Source: an uncultured Clostridia bacterium
Lineage (GTDB): Bacteria; Bacillota; Clostridia; Christensenellales; UBA1242
Assembly: GCA_944383915.1 (NCBI GenBank)
Contig: CALWRJ010000013.1
Location: forward strand, 37,271-101,270
Direction of reading: 5' to 3'
Length of the DNA stretch: 64,000 bases
Below the pieces are notes generated by a model. It had not been told where the DNA came from, ran no database searches, and saw only the letters and a list, made by a program, of their open reading frames with translations. Positions 6,986-16,384 of the stretch are shown here, one piece after another; the stretch's first letter is position 1; each line of letters begins with the position of its first letter. The translations under genes were made by a program, and so were the position numbers.

Positions 6986-8302
6986 ATGAAATTAGAAATA
7001 GATAAAAGTTTAATTGATATTGCAAAGTTTTTTGCAAAAAATGGGGCAAAACTATATATAGTTGGCGGTTTTGTCCGCAATGCTATTTTAGGCTTTTGCG
7101 AAACTGATATTGATGTGTGCAGTAAATTGCTACCAGAATATATTACCAAAATGCTAACTAAAAACAAGTATGAAGTTAAGTTAATCAATAAAAAATTAGG
7201 GACTTTGCATATAAAAATTTTGTCGACAGGGCAAGAATACGAGCATACCACATTTAGAGCCGAACAATATACGCAAGGTGGCGCTCATTCGCCTGAAAAT
7301 GTGCGCTTTGTTGACGATATTCCGCTAGATGCGAGTCGCCGTGATTTTTCCGCAAACGCAATTTACTACGATATTTTAAGTGGCGAAATTATTGATTATT
7401 ACAATGGCGTGCAAGATGTGGAAAATCATATTTTGCGAACAGTTGAGACTCCTGAATATGTTTTTGCGCGTGATGGTTTGAGAATTTTAAGAATGGTGCG
7501 AATCTCGGCTGAACTTGGCTTTACTATTGACTTGCATACTTTTGAAGTTGCAAAACAAATGGCGGGGCAACTTGCAGACATTTCGCAAGAGCGATTTAAT
7601 CACGAAATAGTCGCCATTTTGTTTGCTGATTATAAGTATGAGGCTATAAAAAATCCAAAAGCGCATATTGTGGGTTTAAAGCAAATCGGCGAACTCGGTG
7701 CTTGGGAATATGTGTTGCCAGAACTAACTGATTTGGTTGGTGTTGAGCGCGTTCGCGAGCTTTATAATAATTCTTGGATAAATTTGCTAGAATATGCACA
7801 GCCCGTTTTGAGAATACCTGCATTTGTTGCTGATATTTGCCGAAGTCTTGGGTTAAAAATGACGAAAAATCTAGTGTATTCGATTTTGGGAACGGGTGGC
7901 ATAATGTTAAACAAAAATGAGTGCGCTAGGCAATATAAAATACTTAATGCATTTGAGCAAATTTTAGAAGGCGATGTTTTTTCAGACGAAAAGGCGCGTA
8001 TTTTTATTCAAGTAATTAATGAATACGCTCGTGAAGTGTTTGGGCTTTGTGACTTGGCTAATATTGGGACAAGACTCAAAAAAACATATGCGCTTATGGA
8101 AATTGATGGTGTTCCGTTTAGTATCAAACAGTTGCATATTAATGGTTTCGATATAGCAGAATTTTATCCAGAAATCGAAAAAAGGCTTTATTCTCAAATT
8201 TTAAATAATTTGCTGCATACTTGCGCTATTATGCCAGAATTAAATAAAAAGGAATTATTAATAAAAGAAGTTGATACTATATATAAGGAATTAAAAAAGT
8301 AA
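6986..8302 (+). CDS. cca: CCA tRNA nucleotidyltransferase / poly(A) polymerase family
   Basis: 438 residues. Class II nucleotidyltransferase that adds or repairs the 3' CCA of tRNAs. Visible motifs are LYIVGGFVRNAIL, the catalytic DIDV (residues ~39-42), RRDFSANAIYYD and ARDGLRILRMVRISAEL, followed by the helical RNA-binding region. ATG 6986 is the only sensible start, since the sequence immediately becomes family-like. Convergent with the Cys-rich gene downstream, sharing a bidirectional terminator. Confidence 0.92.
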   Translation: MKLEIDKSLIDIAKFFAKNGAKLYIVGGFVRNAILGFCETDIDVCSKLLPEYITKMLTKNKYEVKLINKKLGTLHIKILSTGQEYEHTTFRAEQYTQGGAHSPENVRFVDDIPLDASRRDFSANAIYYDILSGEIIDYYNGVQDVENHILRTVETPEYVFARDGLRILRMVRISAELGFTIDLHTFEVAKQMAGQLADISQERFNHEIVAILFADYKYEAIKNPKAHIVGLKQIGELGAWEYVLPELTDLVGVERVRELYNNSWINLLEYAQPVLRIPAFVADICRSLGLKMTKNLVYSILGTGGIMLNKNECARQYKILNAFEQILEGDVFSDEKARIFIQVINEYAREVFGLCDLANIGTRLKKTYALMEIDGVPFSIKQLHINGFDIAEFYPEIEKRLYSQILNNLLHTCAIMPELNKKELLIKEVDTIYKELKK

Positions 8303-8395
8303 ACTTTATTAATATACCATTAAAAGTATCGAATTTTTGATATTTCAAGTATTTGTTTCCTTTCAATAATTCAAATAATAAAATATTTAAAAACA

Positions 8396-8422
8396 AAGCA
8401 AGTCTTAATAAAAAACTTGCTT
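8396..8422. terminator. Bidirectional terminator between convergent genes
   Basis: AAGCAAG and CTTGCTT form a perfect stem around an A-rich loop. T-rich runs occur on both strands, so it can serve cca and the leftward Cys-rich gene. Confidence 0.7.
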
Positions 8423-8429
8423 TTTCTTT

Positions 8430-8669
8430 TTACCAAAGCCGAATTGTACCTTCAAACTTGATACAAAAACTATTGTCTGGGCATTTTGGCTTTGGCGGTT
8501 TTGGTGGCGGACACGGACGCGTCCAACAATCATTTTGTTTTGGTGGATAACAGTAACCAAAGTCGTTATTACATTTTGGGCAATTTGGATTATTGTCACC
8601 GCAATTGCAAGGTTTTTGACCGCAATCATAGTATTTTAGAGTCCGCTTATAATCTTTAATACAGCACAT
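8430..8669 (-). CDS. Cysteine-rich small protein
   Basis: 79 residues with 12 Cys, many in closely spaced pairs (CGQKPCNCG, CPKC, CWTRPC), plus a PPPKPPKPK stretch. The start is well supported: AAAAGGAG lies at ideal spacing before ATG. No signal peptide is seen. The pattern suggests metal binding or disulfide cross-linking, as in some spore-coat or zinc-ribbon miniproteins, but no family was recognised. The opposite-strand frame over the same bases lacks such a ribosome site. Confidence 0.72.
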   Translation of the reverse strand: MCCIKDYKRTLKYYDCGQKPCNCGDNNPNCPKCNNDFGYCYPPKQNDCWTRPCPPPKPPKPKCPDNSFCIKFEGTIRLW

Positions 8670-8846
8670 ATTTTACTCCTTTTAGCATAACAAGTTGTTA
8701 TGTACCGCCCAGACATTATCAGTTTATGCAAAAGCATCTTATATGGTGAAAAAGTATAAATTTCGACTTTTAGCCAAAACTTAACTTAAATCGTTTGCAA
8801 TAATTTTATCTTTTTTCTATAATATAAAAAGATATGGAGGTAAATA

Positions 8847-9206
8847 GTGGGGTATTTTGATTACTTAGACGAAGCAACCAAGGAACAGCGCGAATTTCAG
8901 TCCTTCGATGTTTGGGCAAAGGCGGGCACTTATGTTGGTTTAGGCTCATTGGTGGTAACAATTGTGGCAATACTTATTTTTTGTCTAGTTATTCCATTAG
9001 GACAAAACATTTGGCTTGATTTTTTGGTTGGTGGGGCATTGGGAATAGGTATTACAGGTATTGTTTTTGCTGGTAAAGCCGTTAGTATGGCTCGAAGCAT
9101 CCGTAAAAAAAGTGAAATAGGGCTATTCGCTCTTATTTGGGGAATATTTGTTATATTAATAGAATTGACCCTTTTATTAATAAATACTTGGATGTATTTA
9201 GCATAG
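8847..9206 (+). CDS. Small multi-pass membrane protein
   Basis: 119 residues starting at GTG after ATGGAGG. Three predicted membrane helices lie at about residues 28-52, 57-78 and 92-117. The N-terminus is acidic and cytoplasmic-like (DYLDEATKEQREFQ), and a basic loop SIRKKSE precedes the last helix. No family recognised. A TATAAT-like box lies about 20 bases upstream. Confidence 0.75.
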   Translation: MGYFDYLDEATKEQREFQSFDVWAKAGTYVGLGSLVVTIVAILIFCLVIPLGQNIWLDFLVGGALGIGITGIVFAGKAVSMARSIRKKSEIGLFALIWGIFVILIELTLLLINTWMYLA

Positions 9207-9278
9207 ATTTTTATGCGTATTCATTTTACTTTTTGTAAAATTTGTGTTAGAATATTTATAAAATGCGAGGTAACAGTT

Positions 9279-9587
9279 ATGCAACAATTTCTTTTTCCTG
9301 TAGTTTTATATAGAGATGTAGAAAATAGGGGATATACTATTGTTTTTCACGATTTGGATATTTGTACAGAAGGCGTTACTGTAGAGGACGCATTTTTAAG
9401 AGCAAAGGACTTTTTGGAAGTTTATTGTAGATGCGCTCTTGAGTACAATGGCGAAGTCGAACCTGCGACAAAATTTGAGGAAGTCAAGACGGAGAATAAA
9501 AATATAGTTATGCTTGTCGATGCAGAAGTAAATGATAAGCAAGATAAGGCATCATATCCAAAGCAAAGATTTAGTTTTGATATATAG
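9279..9587 (+). CDS. HicB-like antitoxin-fold protein
   Basis: 102 residues from ATG 9279, after GCGAGGTAAC; the frame extends upstream to 9213 but without a ribosome site. The segment FPVVLYRDVENRGYTIVFHDLDICTEGVTVEDAFLRAKDFL has the HicB partial-RNase-H pattern (strand, 'hDLdic..g.t..eA...a.e.l'). HicB proteins normally neutralise the HicA mRNA interferase, but no HicA-sized double-stranded-RNA-binding protein is adjacent. It may be an orphan or a different use of the fold. Confidence 0.65.
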   Translation: MQQFLFPVVLYRDVENRGYTIVFHDLDICTEGVTVEDAFLRAKDFLEVYCRCALEYNGEVEPATKFEEVKTENKNIVMLVDAEVNDKQDKASYPKQRFSFDI

Positions 9588-9617
9588 TTTTTTGCTCATT
9601 AAGGAGGGCTTAAAAAT

Positions 9618-10403
9618 ATGATAGAAAAAACGTTTAGAAGCAAACAGGCCGTAGACCATATGAGTTATGCGTTCACTTGTGGATATTTTTTTGAAGATTT
9701 TACTCGTGGACGAAATATATACGGCAATCGTGCAAATTTAATAAGGCCAAAAGACCCTACAAAATTATTTACAGAAGATTGCGAGTTTAAAAACAGCGAT
9801 TTTCATACGATAGAAGGAATCAAACCTCTTGAAATAACACAAACAATTTTAATGACAAGGCAAAAGTTGGAAGCATTCTATACAGACAAAGAATGTATAA
9901 AAGATTTCTTGTCCAATTTTAAAACCGAGTTTTTAACAAGTGAGGACTTGGACAAAGTTGCTGAAAATTTCTATGATAAAGTTGGTAAGAAATTATTAGC
10001 AAACAAAATAACTGATTTTAGAAAACTAGACAACTTTGTACTTGGAAGTATGGTGCTAGAATTTCCTATTAATATAGTAAAGCATGTTGCGGAATTTCGT
10101 CACAGACAAGTTTTGACTCTTTTAACTCAAGACATAATAACCGCTGAAGATGCTCAACAGATGATTAAAATTTTACCTGATAACAAAGAAAATCTTATTG
10201 CTTTAAGGCAAAAATTAATAAAACAACGCGCTCAGGCTCAAGAGCAGAAGCGAATAGAAGCGCAGCAGCGGACAGTCACAAAAGAAACAAAAGTTTATGA
10301 TGATGATAGAAAGGAAATAGTTGCTATTTATCGCGCAATAAATAAGGATAAACAAGCAAGCCAGACTAATTATTATGAAAAAGAAAAGGTTTCAGCATCT
10401 TAA
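9618..10403 (+). CDS. Hypothetical protein (261 aa)
   Basis: Not recognised. ATG 9618 follows AAGGAGGG. The protein is soluble and mostly helical. Residues ~195-225 form a Gln/Arg/Lys/Glu-rich probable coiled coil (KLIKQRAQAQEQKRIEAQQR), and the C-terminus is charged. The 30-base gap to the HicB-like gene and the terminator afterwards suggest a two-gene unit. Confidence 0.75.
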   Translation: MIEKTFRSKQAVDHMSYAFTCGYFFEDFTRGRNIYGNRANLIRPKDPTKLFTEDCEFKNSDFHTIEGIKPLEITQTILMTRQKLEAFYTDKECIKDFLSNFKTEFLTSEDLDKVAENFYDKVGKKLLANKITDFRKLDNFVLGSMVLEFPINIVKHVAEFRHRQVLTLLTQDIITAEDAQQMIKILPDNKENLIALRQKLIKQRAQAQEQKRIEAQQRTVTKETKVYDDDRKEIVAIYRAINKDKQASQTNYYEKEKVSAS

Positions 10404-10413
10404 AGTAAATTTA

Positions 10414-10442
10414 AGCAGACTTTATAACAAGTCTGCTTTTTG
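10414..10442 (+). terminator. Terminator after 9.6-10.4 kb gene
   Basis: AAGCAGACTT (10414-10423) pairs perfectly with AAGTCTGCTT (10430-10439), followed by T. Confidence 0.85.
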
Positions 10443-10490
10443 TATACTTTTCACACAAATGCGCAAAATATAACAAAAGGGGTGTAATGT

Positions 10491-11867
10491 ATGCAAAAAA
10501 GCGCTTATTTAAGTCTTATCTTTTTTGTTTTTTCTTTGCTTATTTTTTGCTTATTTTTTTCTACACCTGTATATGCAACGAATGACAATGTTATAAGTAT
10601 GCGCTTTTGCTATCAAGATAAAGTTTTTACTTATAACACTTCACACCTCGATAATATTAACAATTTTTATTTGCGCTCAATTGCTCAAAAGAATGGCAGA
10701 CTCGGTTCGCCTCAAAAACGCGCTGATTTACTTGAACGAGTTTTAAAACTGGGCTTTACACCACAAGAGGCAATTCAGTATGTTTTTAAAGGTTTAGAAC
10801 AAGTTGTTTTAGATATGCAAAAGAGTATAGACTGTATTCCAGTTGATGCAGAAATGGAGTTTAAGCCAAACACTTCACCTTACTTCTTTTTTAAAAAGGA
10901 AAAAATAGGTTTTAAACTAGATTTATATGATTTAGTGAATGAAATTATTGAAAATTTGCGAAAAAGTAATTCTTTTACGATTCAACTTAATCCAGAGCAA
11001 CTAAATCCTAGTGTTTTTTATGATGATTTAAAAGATTATGCAAATTTACGCAGTTCCTTTTATACAAGTTTTAATGAGAAAAACTCAAATCGCAAACACA
11101 ATATCGCGCTCGCAATAGGTAAATTTAATGGATTAAAAATCGAAGTAGGGCAAGAGTATTCATTTAATTCAATAACTGGTCGCAGAACAGAACAAAATGG
11201 TTACTTACCAGCGAATATTATAGTTGATAAAAAATATGTAGAAGGCTACGGGGGCGGGGTGTGTCAAGCAAGCACAACTTTATATAATGCACTATTACTT
11301 GCTGGAAATGATTTCCGTGAAGTTCACAGCCATTCGCTTGTAAGTAGTTATGTAAATATGGGGTTTGACGCTATGGTAAACTACGGCACTTCGGACTTGC
11401 GATGGATAAACAACACAAAAACGCCAATGTATGTGCGTACATATGTTAATGGTAATCGAGTAGGCGTGCAAGTTTATGGAAAGCCTGATGATAAAAATTA
11501 TACATATAAGCGAGTAACTGAAATAGAACAAGAAATTGAACCGCCTGCCGATGAAATAATAATTGACAAAACAGGAAAGTATTCCAATCTCGTAAATTAT
11601 ACCGATGAAAGTGCTTATATAGAAGCATCGCATAAAGGGTATAAAGTGCGTGCAATTTTAGAAAAATATGATGGAGATAAATTAGTAGAAAAAAAATTTT
11701 TACGCCGAGTATCATATAACGCGACAAAAGGTGTAAAAGTCGTTGGAGCGAAAGAGCGCCCAGTAGAACCCGAGCCTATAAACGATAATCAGGAAATCGT
11801 TGATGATATTGGAGGTTCTTTAAGCGAGAGTACAATCGAATTTTGGAAAAAGTATATTTATTATTAA
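10491..11867 (+). CDS. VanW family protein, exported
   Basis: 458 residues with a clear signal peptide or anchor (SLIFFVFSLLIFCLFFSTPVYA). The VanW domain lies at about residues 205-335: NIALAIGKFNGLKIEVGQEYSFN, LPANIIVDKKYVEGYGGGVC, QASTTLYNALLLAG and VNYGTSDLRWINNT. A G5-like or unknown C-terminal part follows. VanW proteins are widespread cell-surface proteins of uncertain function, and the name does not imply vancomycin resistance; no other van gene is present. GGGGTG precedes ATG 10491. Confidence 0.87.
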   Translation: MQKSAYLSLIFFVFSLLIFCLFFSTPVYATNDNVISMRFCYQDKVFTYNTSHLDNINNFYLRSIAQKNGRLGSPQKRADLLERVLKLGFTPQEAIQYVFKGLEQVVLDMQKSIDCIPVDAEMEFKPNTSPYFFFKKEKIGFKLDLYDLVNEIIENLRKSNSFTIQLNPEQLNPSVFYDDLKDYANLRSSFYTSFNEKNSNRKHNIALAIGKFNGLKIEVGQEYSFNSITGRRTEQNGYLPANIIVDKKYVEGYGGGVCQASTTLYNALLLAGNDFREVHSHSLVSSYVNMGFDAMVNYGTSDLRWINNTKTPMYVRTYVNGNRVGVQVYGKPDDKNYTYKRVTEIEQEIEPPADEIIIDKTGKYSNLVNYTDESAYIEASHKGYKVRAILEKYDGDKLVEKKFLRRVSYNATKGVKVVGAKERPVEPEPINDNQEIVDDIGGSLSESTIEFWKKYIYY

Positions 11868-11953
11868 ATAATGCCGAAAATTGTTAGACAAACAAAGTAA
11901 ATATTTTGTATAATTAAGTAGATAATAGTTCAATATTTATAAAAGGTAAACTT

Positions 11954-12967
11954 ATGTGGTGGATTTGGCTCTTTTTTGCTGTATCTTTAATTATTATTAT
12001 CTACATTTCAAATAAAATTGGAGGTGTAGTAGATGCGTTGGACAAAAAAACTAAATTGTCCGGCGCTTTTTTAGGTGCAGTTTTATTAGCAGCCGTCACC
12101 AGTTTACCCGAGCTTGTTACAAGTACCACCACCGCCGCAATGCAAGAGCCTGAAATGACACTTGGCAATATTTTAGGCACAAATCTATTTGATATAGTAA
12201 TTATCGGCATAATTTTAGTTATATTTTTTAATAAAATCAAGCAAAGAAAAGTCTGTAAGTCTAATGTTATTTTTGGAATATTTACCGTTATAATAAGTGC
12301 CATTATTTTATTATGTATGGTGTTTGGTATGGAGATTGTTATTCCATATGTAAATATTAATATTATCAGTTTGATAATTTTTGCTATTTATTTGTTTGCG
12401 TTATTTATTATGCGTAAAGTAAATGACCCGCAAGATGACGATACATTAAGTGTAGGTGATACTCAAAATAAATATGAAGCAATTTCTGTAAGAAAACTTG
12501 CGTGGCTGTTTACGACTCTTTCAATTGCGCTTGTGGCTGTGTCAATTATTATTACATTTATGGCAGAATACTTGGCTGATGTGTACGGAATGAATAAGGG
12601 ACTTGCGGGGGCTTTGTTTGTAGGTGTACCAACCAGTTTTCCAGAATTAGTATCTTGCATTGCTTTGGTTCGCTATGGTAATTTTGATGCAGCATATGGA
12701 AATATTGTGGGTTCGTGCTTGTTTAATTATGTGGTTATAGGAATCGCTGATATCGCGTTTATTTCGGGTACTGTCTTTACTTCAAGTACAAGCAATATTA
12801 TAATGTCTGCGTGCCTAATGGTAGAAGCAACACTACTACTTGTTTTAGGCGCAATTAAAAACAAACGCACAATTATAGGTACAACAACATCATTTTTAGT
12901 TTCAATCGGCATTTTAATGATTGATATCTATGTTGTTTGGCTAGTTTTAACTACATTTCTAGCATAA
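11954..12967 (+). CDS. Sodium/calcium exchanger family membrane protein
   Basis: 337 residues, about ten membrane helices in two homologous halves. Each half carries the alpha-repeat motif of the CaCA superfamily: AVLLAAVTSLPELVTSTTTA with GNILGTNLFDI (first), and ALFVGVPTSFPELVSCIALV with GNIVGSCLFNY (second). These repeats form the cation-binding site of YrbG-like Ca2+/Na+ or Ca2+/H+ antiporters. The cation cannot be decided from sequence alone. An AAAAGGTAAA precedes the ATG. Confidence 0.88.
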   Translation: MWWIWLFFAVSLIIIIYISNKIGGVVDALDKKTKLSGAFLGAVLLAAVTSLPELVTSTTTAAMQEPEMTLGNILGTNLFDIVIIGIILVIFFNKIKQRKVCKSNVIFGIFTVIISAIILLCMVFGMEIVIPYVNINIISLIIFAIYLFALFIMRKVNDPQDDDTLSVGDTQNKYEAISVRKLAWLFTTLSIALVAVSIIITFMAEYLADVYGMNKGLAGALFVGVPTSFPELVSCIALVRYGNFDAAYGNIVGSCLFNYVVIGIADIAFISGTVFTSSTSNIIMSACLMVEATLLLVLGAIKNKRTIIGTTTSFLVSIGILMIDIYVVWLVLTTFLA

Positions 12968-13053
12968 TTTATTTAATTTAAAAATGTTATAAATCATATT
13001 AAAAATTATAGTTAAAAAACATTTTTGAAATTTAATAAAATGGCTTAAATCTA

Positions 13054-13082
13054 TTGACACAGACTAATTTTATTGGTATAAT
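13054..13082 (+). promoter_or_regulatory. Promoter of the str operon
   Basis: TTGACA (13054-13059)-17-TATAAT (13077-13082), a full consensus sigma-A promoter as expected for highly expressed translation genes. Confidence 0.88.
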
Positions 13083-13088
13083 ACAAAT

Positions 13089-13354
13089 CGTTACAAATGA
13101 TTTTGTAGCGTTTTTCTATACTCTCTAGTATAGGATGAAAGTATGTGTATATACTTTCTTAAAACTATTACAAAATCCAGAATATCTGGTCGTGGCAAAC
13201 GGGTAATATGTGGTGTGTTATCTGTTTGCCAGCAGGACGCTATTTGCCTAGCATAATTGTTCATTCCACAAATGTTTAGGTTACTTTTACGCGCCAAGTC
13301 GCATCAAAAATTTAGGGTTGAATGTTGCGACATCGAATTTATAAGGAGGAAAAT
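13089..13354 (+). ncRNA. Hairpin-rich leader of rpsL-rpsG-fusA-tuf
   Basis: About 265 untranslated bases with a chain of hairpins: CGtTACAAA/TTTGTAgCG (13089-13110), CTATAC/GTATAG (13116-13133), GAAAGTAT/ATACTTTC (13137-13158), CCAGA-ATA-TCTGG (13177-13189), TGGCAAAC/GTTTGCCA (13193-13231) and GTCGCA/TGCGAC (13298-13331). The last closes just ahead of the AAGGAGGA of rpsL. No U-run terminator is seen, so control may be translational. The structure is seen directly; the regulatory role is inferred. Confidence 0.6.
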
Positions 13355-13729
13355 ATGCCTACGATAAACCAACTAGTTAGGAAAAGCCGTAAGCCTATAA
13401 AGAGAAAATCAAAATCTCCGCTATTAGAGCAATGTCCTCAAAAGCGTGGTGTGTGCTTTGCTGTTACTACAACTACACCTAAAAAGCCTAACTCTGCTTT
13501 GCGTAAAATTGCAAAGGTTCGTTTAAGCAACGGTAGTGAAAGTACTATGTACATTCCAGGCGAAGGGCACAACCTTCAAGAGCACTCGGTTGTTTTGGTT
13601 CGTGGTGGTCGTGTTAAAGACCTTGTCGGTGTGCGTTATCACATCGTTCGTGGTGTGCTTGATACAGCAGGTACAGCAAAGCGTAAACAAGGTCGTAGTA
13701 AATACGGTACCAAAAAAGACGCTAAGTAA
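13355..13729 (+). CDS. rpsL: 30S ribosomal protein S12
   Basis: 124 residues beginning [20 protein letters not shown]. The decoding-centre loop is present ([20 protein letters not shown]), as is [20 protein letters not shown]. Lys at the streptomycin position in TPKKPNS is wild type. The frame continues upstream to 13322, but AAGGAGGA sits just before ATG 13355. First gene of the str operon. Confidence 0.98.
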   Translation: MPTINQLVRKSRKPIKRKSKSPLLEQCPQKRGVCFAVTTTTPKKPNSALRKIAKVRLSNGSESTMYIPGEGHNLQEHSVVLVRGGRVKDLVGVRYHIVRGVLDTAGTAKRKQGRSKYGTKKDAK

Positions 13730-13781
13730 TCTATATCTTTATATTTAAGAATTTAACATAAATCACAAAAGGAGAATAATT

Positions 13782-14252
13782 ATGTCAAGACGCAATGCAG
13801 CCCCAGTGCGCAGTGTGTTGCCGGACCCTGTATACAACAGCACCGTTGTTCGCAAACTTATCAACCAAGTTATGCTAGACGGAAAGTTGAGTATCGCTGA
13901 AAAACTTGTTTATGATGCACTCAACATCGCTTCTGAAAAGACAGGTGTTGCACCAATGGAAACTTTAGAAAAAGCATTGGAAAATGCAAGTCCTATAGTG
14001 GAAACACGCGCACGCAAAGTAGGTGGCGCAACATATCAAGTGCCCGTAGAAATTCGTCCCGCTCGCCGTCAAACACTTGCTATTAGATGGATAGTATTGT
14101 TTGCAAAGAAGCGTGGTGAACGCGGTATGGAGCACAAACTCGCAGGTGAACTCACTGATGCTTTTAATAATACAGGTGGTGCTATAAAGAGAAAGGACGA
14201 AGTTCACCGTATGGCAGAAGCAAACAAGGCTTTTGCACACTTTAAGTGGTAA
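13782..14252 (+). CDS. rpsG: 30S ribosomal protein S7
   Basis: 156 residues, normal length. Primary 16S rRNA-binding protein that nucleates the 30S head. Typical segments are RNAAPVRSVLPDPVYNS, KLINQVMLDGKLSIAEK, VETRARKVGGATYQVPVEIR and EVHRMAEANKAFAHFKW. AAAGGAGAA precedes ATG 13782. Second gene of the str operon. Confidence 0.98.
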   Translation: MSRRNAAPVRSVLPDPVYNSTVVRKLINQVMLDGKLSIAEKLVYDALNIASEKTGVAPMETLEKALENASPIVETRARKVGGATYQVPVEIRPARRQTLAIRWIVLFAKKRGERGMEHKLAGELTDAFNNTGGAIKRKDEVHRMAEANKAFAHFKW

Positions 14253-14278
14253 TAAAATAAGGAGAGAAATAAGATAGA

Positions 14279-16354
14279 ATGGCAAGAACTACACCTTTAG
14301 ATAAGATACGCAATATAGGCATTATGGCACACATTGATGCAGGTAAAACTACAACTACTGAGCGTATTTTATACTACACTGGTATAACTCACAAACTAGG
14401 CGAAGTTCACGAAGGTCAGGCTACTATGGACTGGATGGTTCAAGAGCGCGAGCGTGGTATCACAATTACTTCTGCAGCGACTACTTGTCATTGGAAAGAT
14501 AATCAAATAAATATTATTGATACCCCAGGTCACGTAGACTTTACAATCGAGGTTGAACGCAGTCTAAAAGTACTCGATGGCTCTGTTGCAGTATTTTGTG
14601 CACGCGGTGGTGTCCAACCACAGAGTGAAACAGTATGGAAACAAGCCAACAAATATGGAGTTCCTAGAATTGCATATGTTAACAAAATGGATATGAACGG
14701 CGCAGACTTTTTCAGAGTTATTGAAATGATGAAAAGTCGTTTGCGCGCAAATGCTGTACCCATTCAATTGCCAATCGGTCACGCTGACGAATTTAAAGGC
14801 GTTATCGACTTGGTTACCATGAAAGCTACTATTTATAAAGACGATGAAGGCAAGGAAATGGAGGAAATCGATATTCCTGCCGAATATATGGACCAAGCGA
14901 AAAAGTATCGTGCAGAACTTATTGAACATGTAGCGGAAATGGACGATGCTTTACTTGAAAAATTCTTTGCAGGTGAAGATTTCACTGAAGCAGAAATCAA
15001 ACAGGGTATTCGCAAAGGTACAATTTCATTAAAAATGAACCCTGTAATTTGTGGTACAAGTTATAAAAATAAAGGTATTCAAAAATTGCTTGACGCAATT
15101 GTTGACTACTTACCAAGTCCTTTGGATGTTCCAGCAATAAAAGGCGTTTTACTTAATGGAGAAGAGGCTGAGCGTCATCCAAGTGACGATGAGCCATTTA
15201 GCGCACTCGCTTTCAAAGTTGCAACAGACCCTTACGGAAAACTTACTTACTTCCGTGTCTACAGTGGTAAACTTGAAAGCGGAAGTTATGTATACAACTC
15301 TACAAAGGGCAAAAAAGAGCGCGTTGCTCGTTTAATTCGTATGCACTCAAATGAGCGTATCGAAATTAACGAAGTACGCACAGGTGACATTGCAGCAATT
15401 GTTGGTCTTAAAGATACTACAACAGGTGACACTCTTTGTGATGAAGCACATCCAATCATTTTGGAAAGTATCAATTTCCCAGACCCAGTTATTCGTATCG
15501 CAATTGAACCTAAAACAAAAGCAGGTCAAGAAAAGTTGGTCGCTGCACTATTAAAGTTTGCAGAAGAGGACCCATCATTCAAGACCTATACTGACCAAGA
15601 AACAGGTCAAACAATTATCGCTGGTATGGGCGAACTTCACCTTGATATTTATTGCGACAGATTGAAGCGTGAATTTAACATTGACGCAAATATTGGTAAG
15701 CCACAAGTTGCTTATCGCGAAACAATTCGCAGTAAAACAAAACAAGAAGGAAAATACATTCGTCAGTCAGGTGGTAAAGGTCAATATGGTCACTGTGTAA
15801 TTGAAATGGAACCTTTACCAGCAGGCTCTGGCTATGAATTTGTAAACAAAATCGTAGGTGGTGCTATTCCAAAAGAATTTATCCCTGCAATTGACGAAGG
15901 TATTCGTGAAGCCGCTCAAAACGGCGTGCTAGCAGGCTATGAAATGGTTGACTTCCGTGTAACACTTGTTGATGGTAGTTTCCACGATGTAGACTCTAGT
16001 GAAATGGCATTTAAGATTGCTGGTAGTATGGCATTTAAGGAAGCTGCCAAGAATGCTAACCCTGTAATCTTAGAGCCAATTATGAAGGTGCAAGTCATCG
16101 TTCCTGAGGAATACTTGGGCGATGTTATGGGCGATATTAACCGTCGTAGAGGACAGTTAAGAGAAATGGAGAGCGAGGACGGTCAGCAGACAATAAACGC
16201 ACTCGTTCCTCTTGCCGAAATGTTTGGTTATGCAACCGACTTGCGCAGTATCACTCAAGGTCGTGGTATATTTACTATGGACTTAGAGTGCTACTCAGAA
16301 GTGCCCAAATTTGTTGCTGAAAAGATTATTGGGCAAAGAAACTCTGCCAATTAA
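14279..16354 (+). CDS. fusA: Elongation factor G
   Basis: 691 residues, normal. Translational GTPase catalysing ribosomal translocation. G1 AHIDAGKTT (residues ~17-25), switch [10 protein letters not shown] (~81-88) and G4 NKMD (~135-138) are all present. Domain IV ([13 protein letters not shown]) and the C-terminal domain V ([20 protein letters not shown]) are intact. Preceded by AAGGAGAG; third gene of the str operon. Confidence 0.98.
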   Translation: MARTTPLDKIRNIGIMAHIDAGKTTTTERILYYTGITHKLGEVHEGQATMDWMVQERERGITITSAATTCHWKDNQINIIDTPGHVDFTIEVERSLKVLDGSVAVFCARGGVQPQSETVWKQANKYGVPRIAYVNKMDMNGADFFRVIEMMKSRLRANAVPIQLPIGHADEFKGVIDLVTMKATIYKDDEGKEMEEIDIPAEYMDQAKKYRAELIEHVAEMDDALLEKFFAGEDFTEAEIKQGIRKGTISLKMNPVICGTSYKNKGIQKLLDAIVDYLPSPLDVPAIKGVLLNGEEAERHPSDDEPFSALAFKVATDPYGKLTYFRVYSGKLESGSYVYNSTKGKKERVARLIRMHSNERIEINEVRTGDIAAIVGLKDTTTGDTLCDEAHPIILESINFPDPVIRIAIEPKTKAGQEKLVAALLKFAEEDPSFKTYTDQETGQTIIAGMGELHLDIYCDRLKREFNIDANIGKPQVAYRETIRSKTKQEGKYIRQSGGKGQYGHCVIEMEPLPAGSGYEFVNKIVGGAIPKEFIPAIDEGIREAAQNGVLAGYEMVDFRVTLVDGSFHDVDSSEMAFKIAGSMAFKEAAKNANPVILEPIMKVQVIVPEEYLGDVMGDINRRRGQLREMESEDGQQTINALVPLAEMFGYATDLRSITQGRGIFTMDLECYSEVPKFVAEKIIGQRNSAN

Positions 16355-16384
16355 AAAAATTTAATAAGGAGAATTTAAAAGATT

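Noticed and set aside
8353-8550. Rightward 65-codon frame opposite the Cys-rich gene
   Set aside because: No ribosome site; the leftward frame has AAAAGGAG at ideal spacing and a distinctive Cys pattern.
11295-11727. Long leftward frames inside the VanW gene
   Set aside because: Shadows of the coding strand: no ribosome sites and no domain-like sequence.
10491-11867. Vancomycin resistance from the VanW name
   Set aside because: VanW domains occur widely in non-resistant bacteria, and no van ligase, dehydrogenase or regulator is present.
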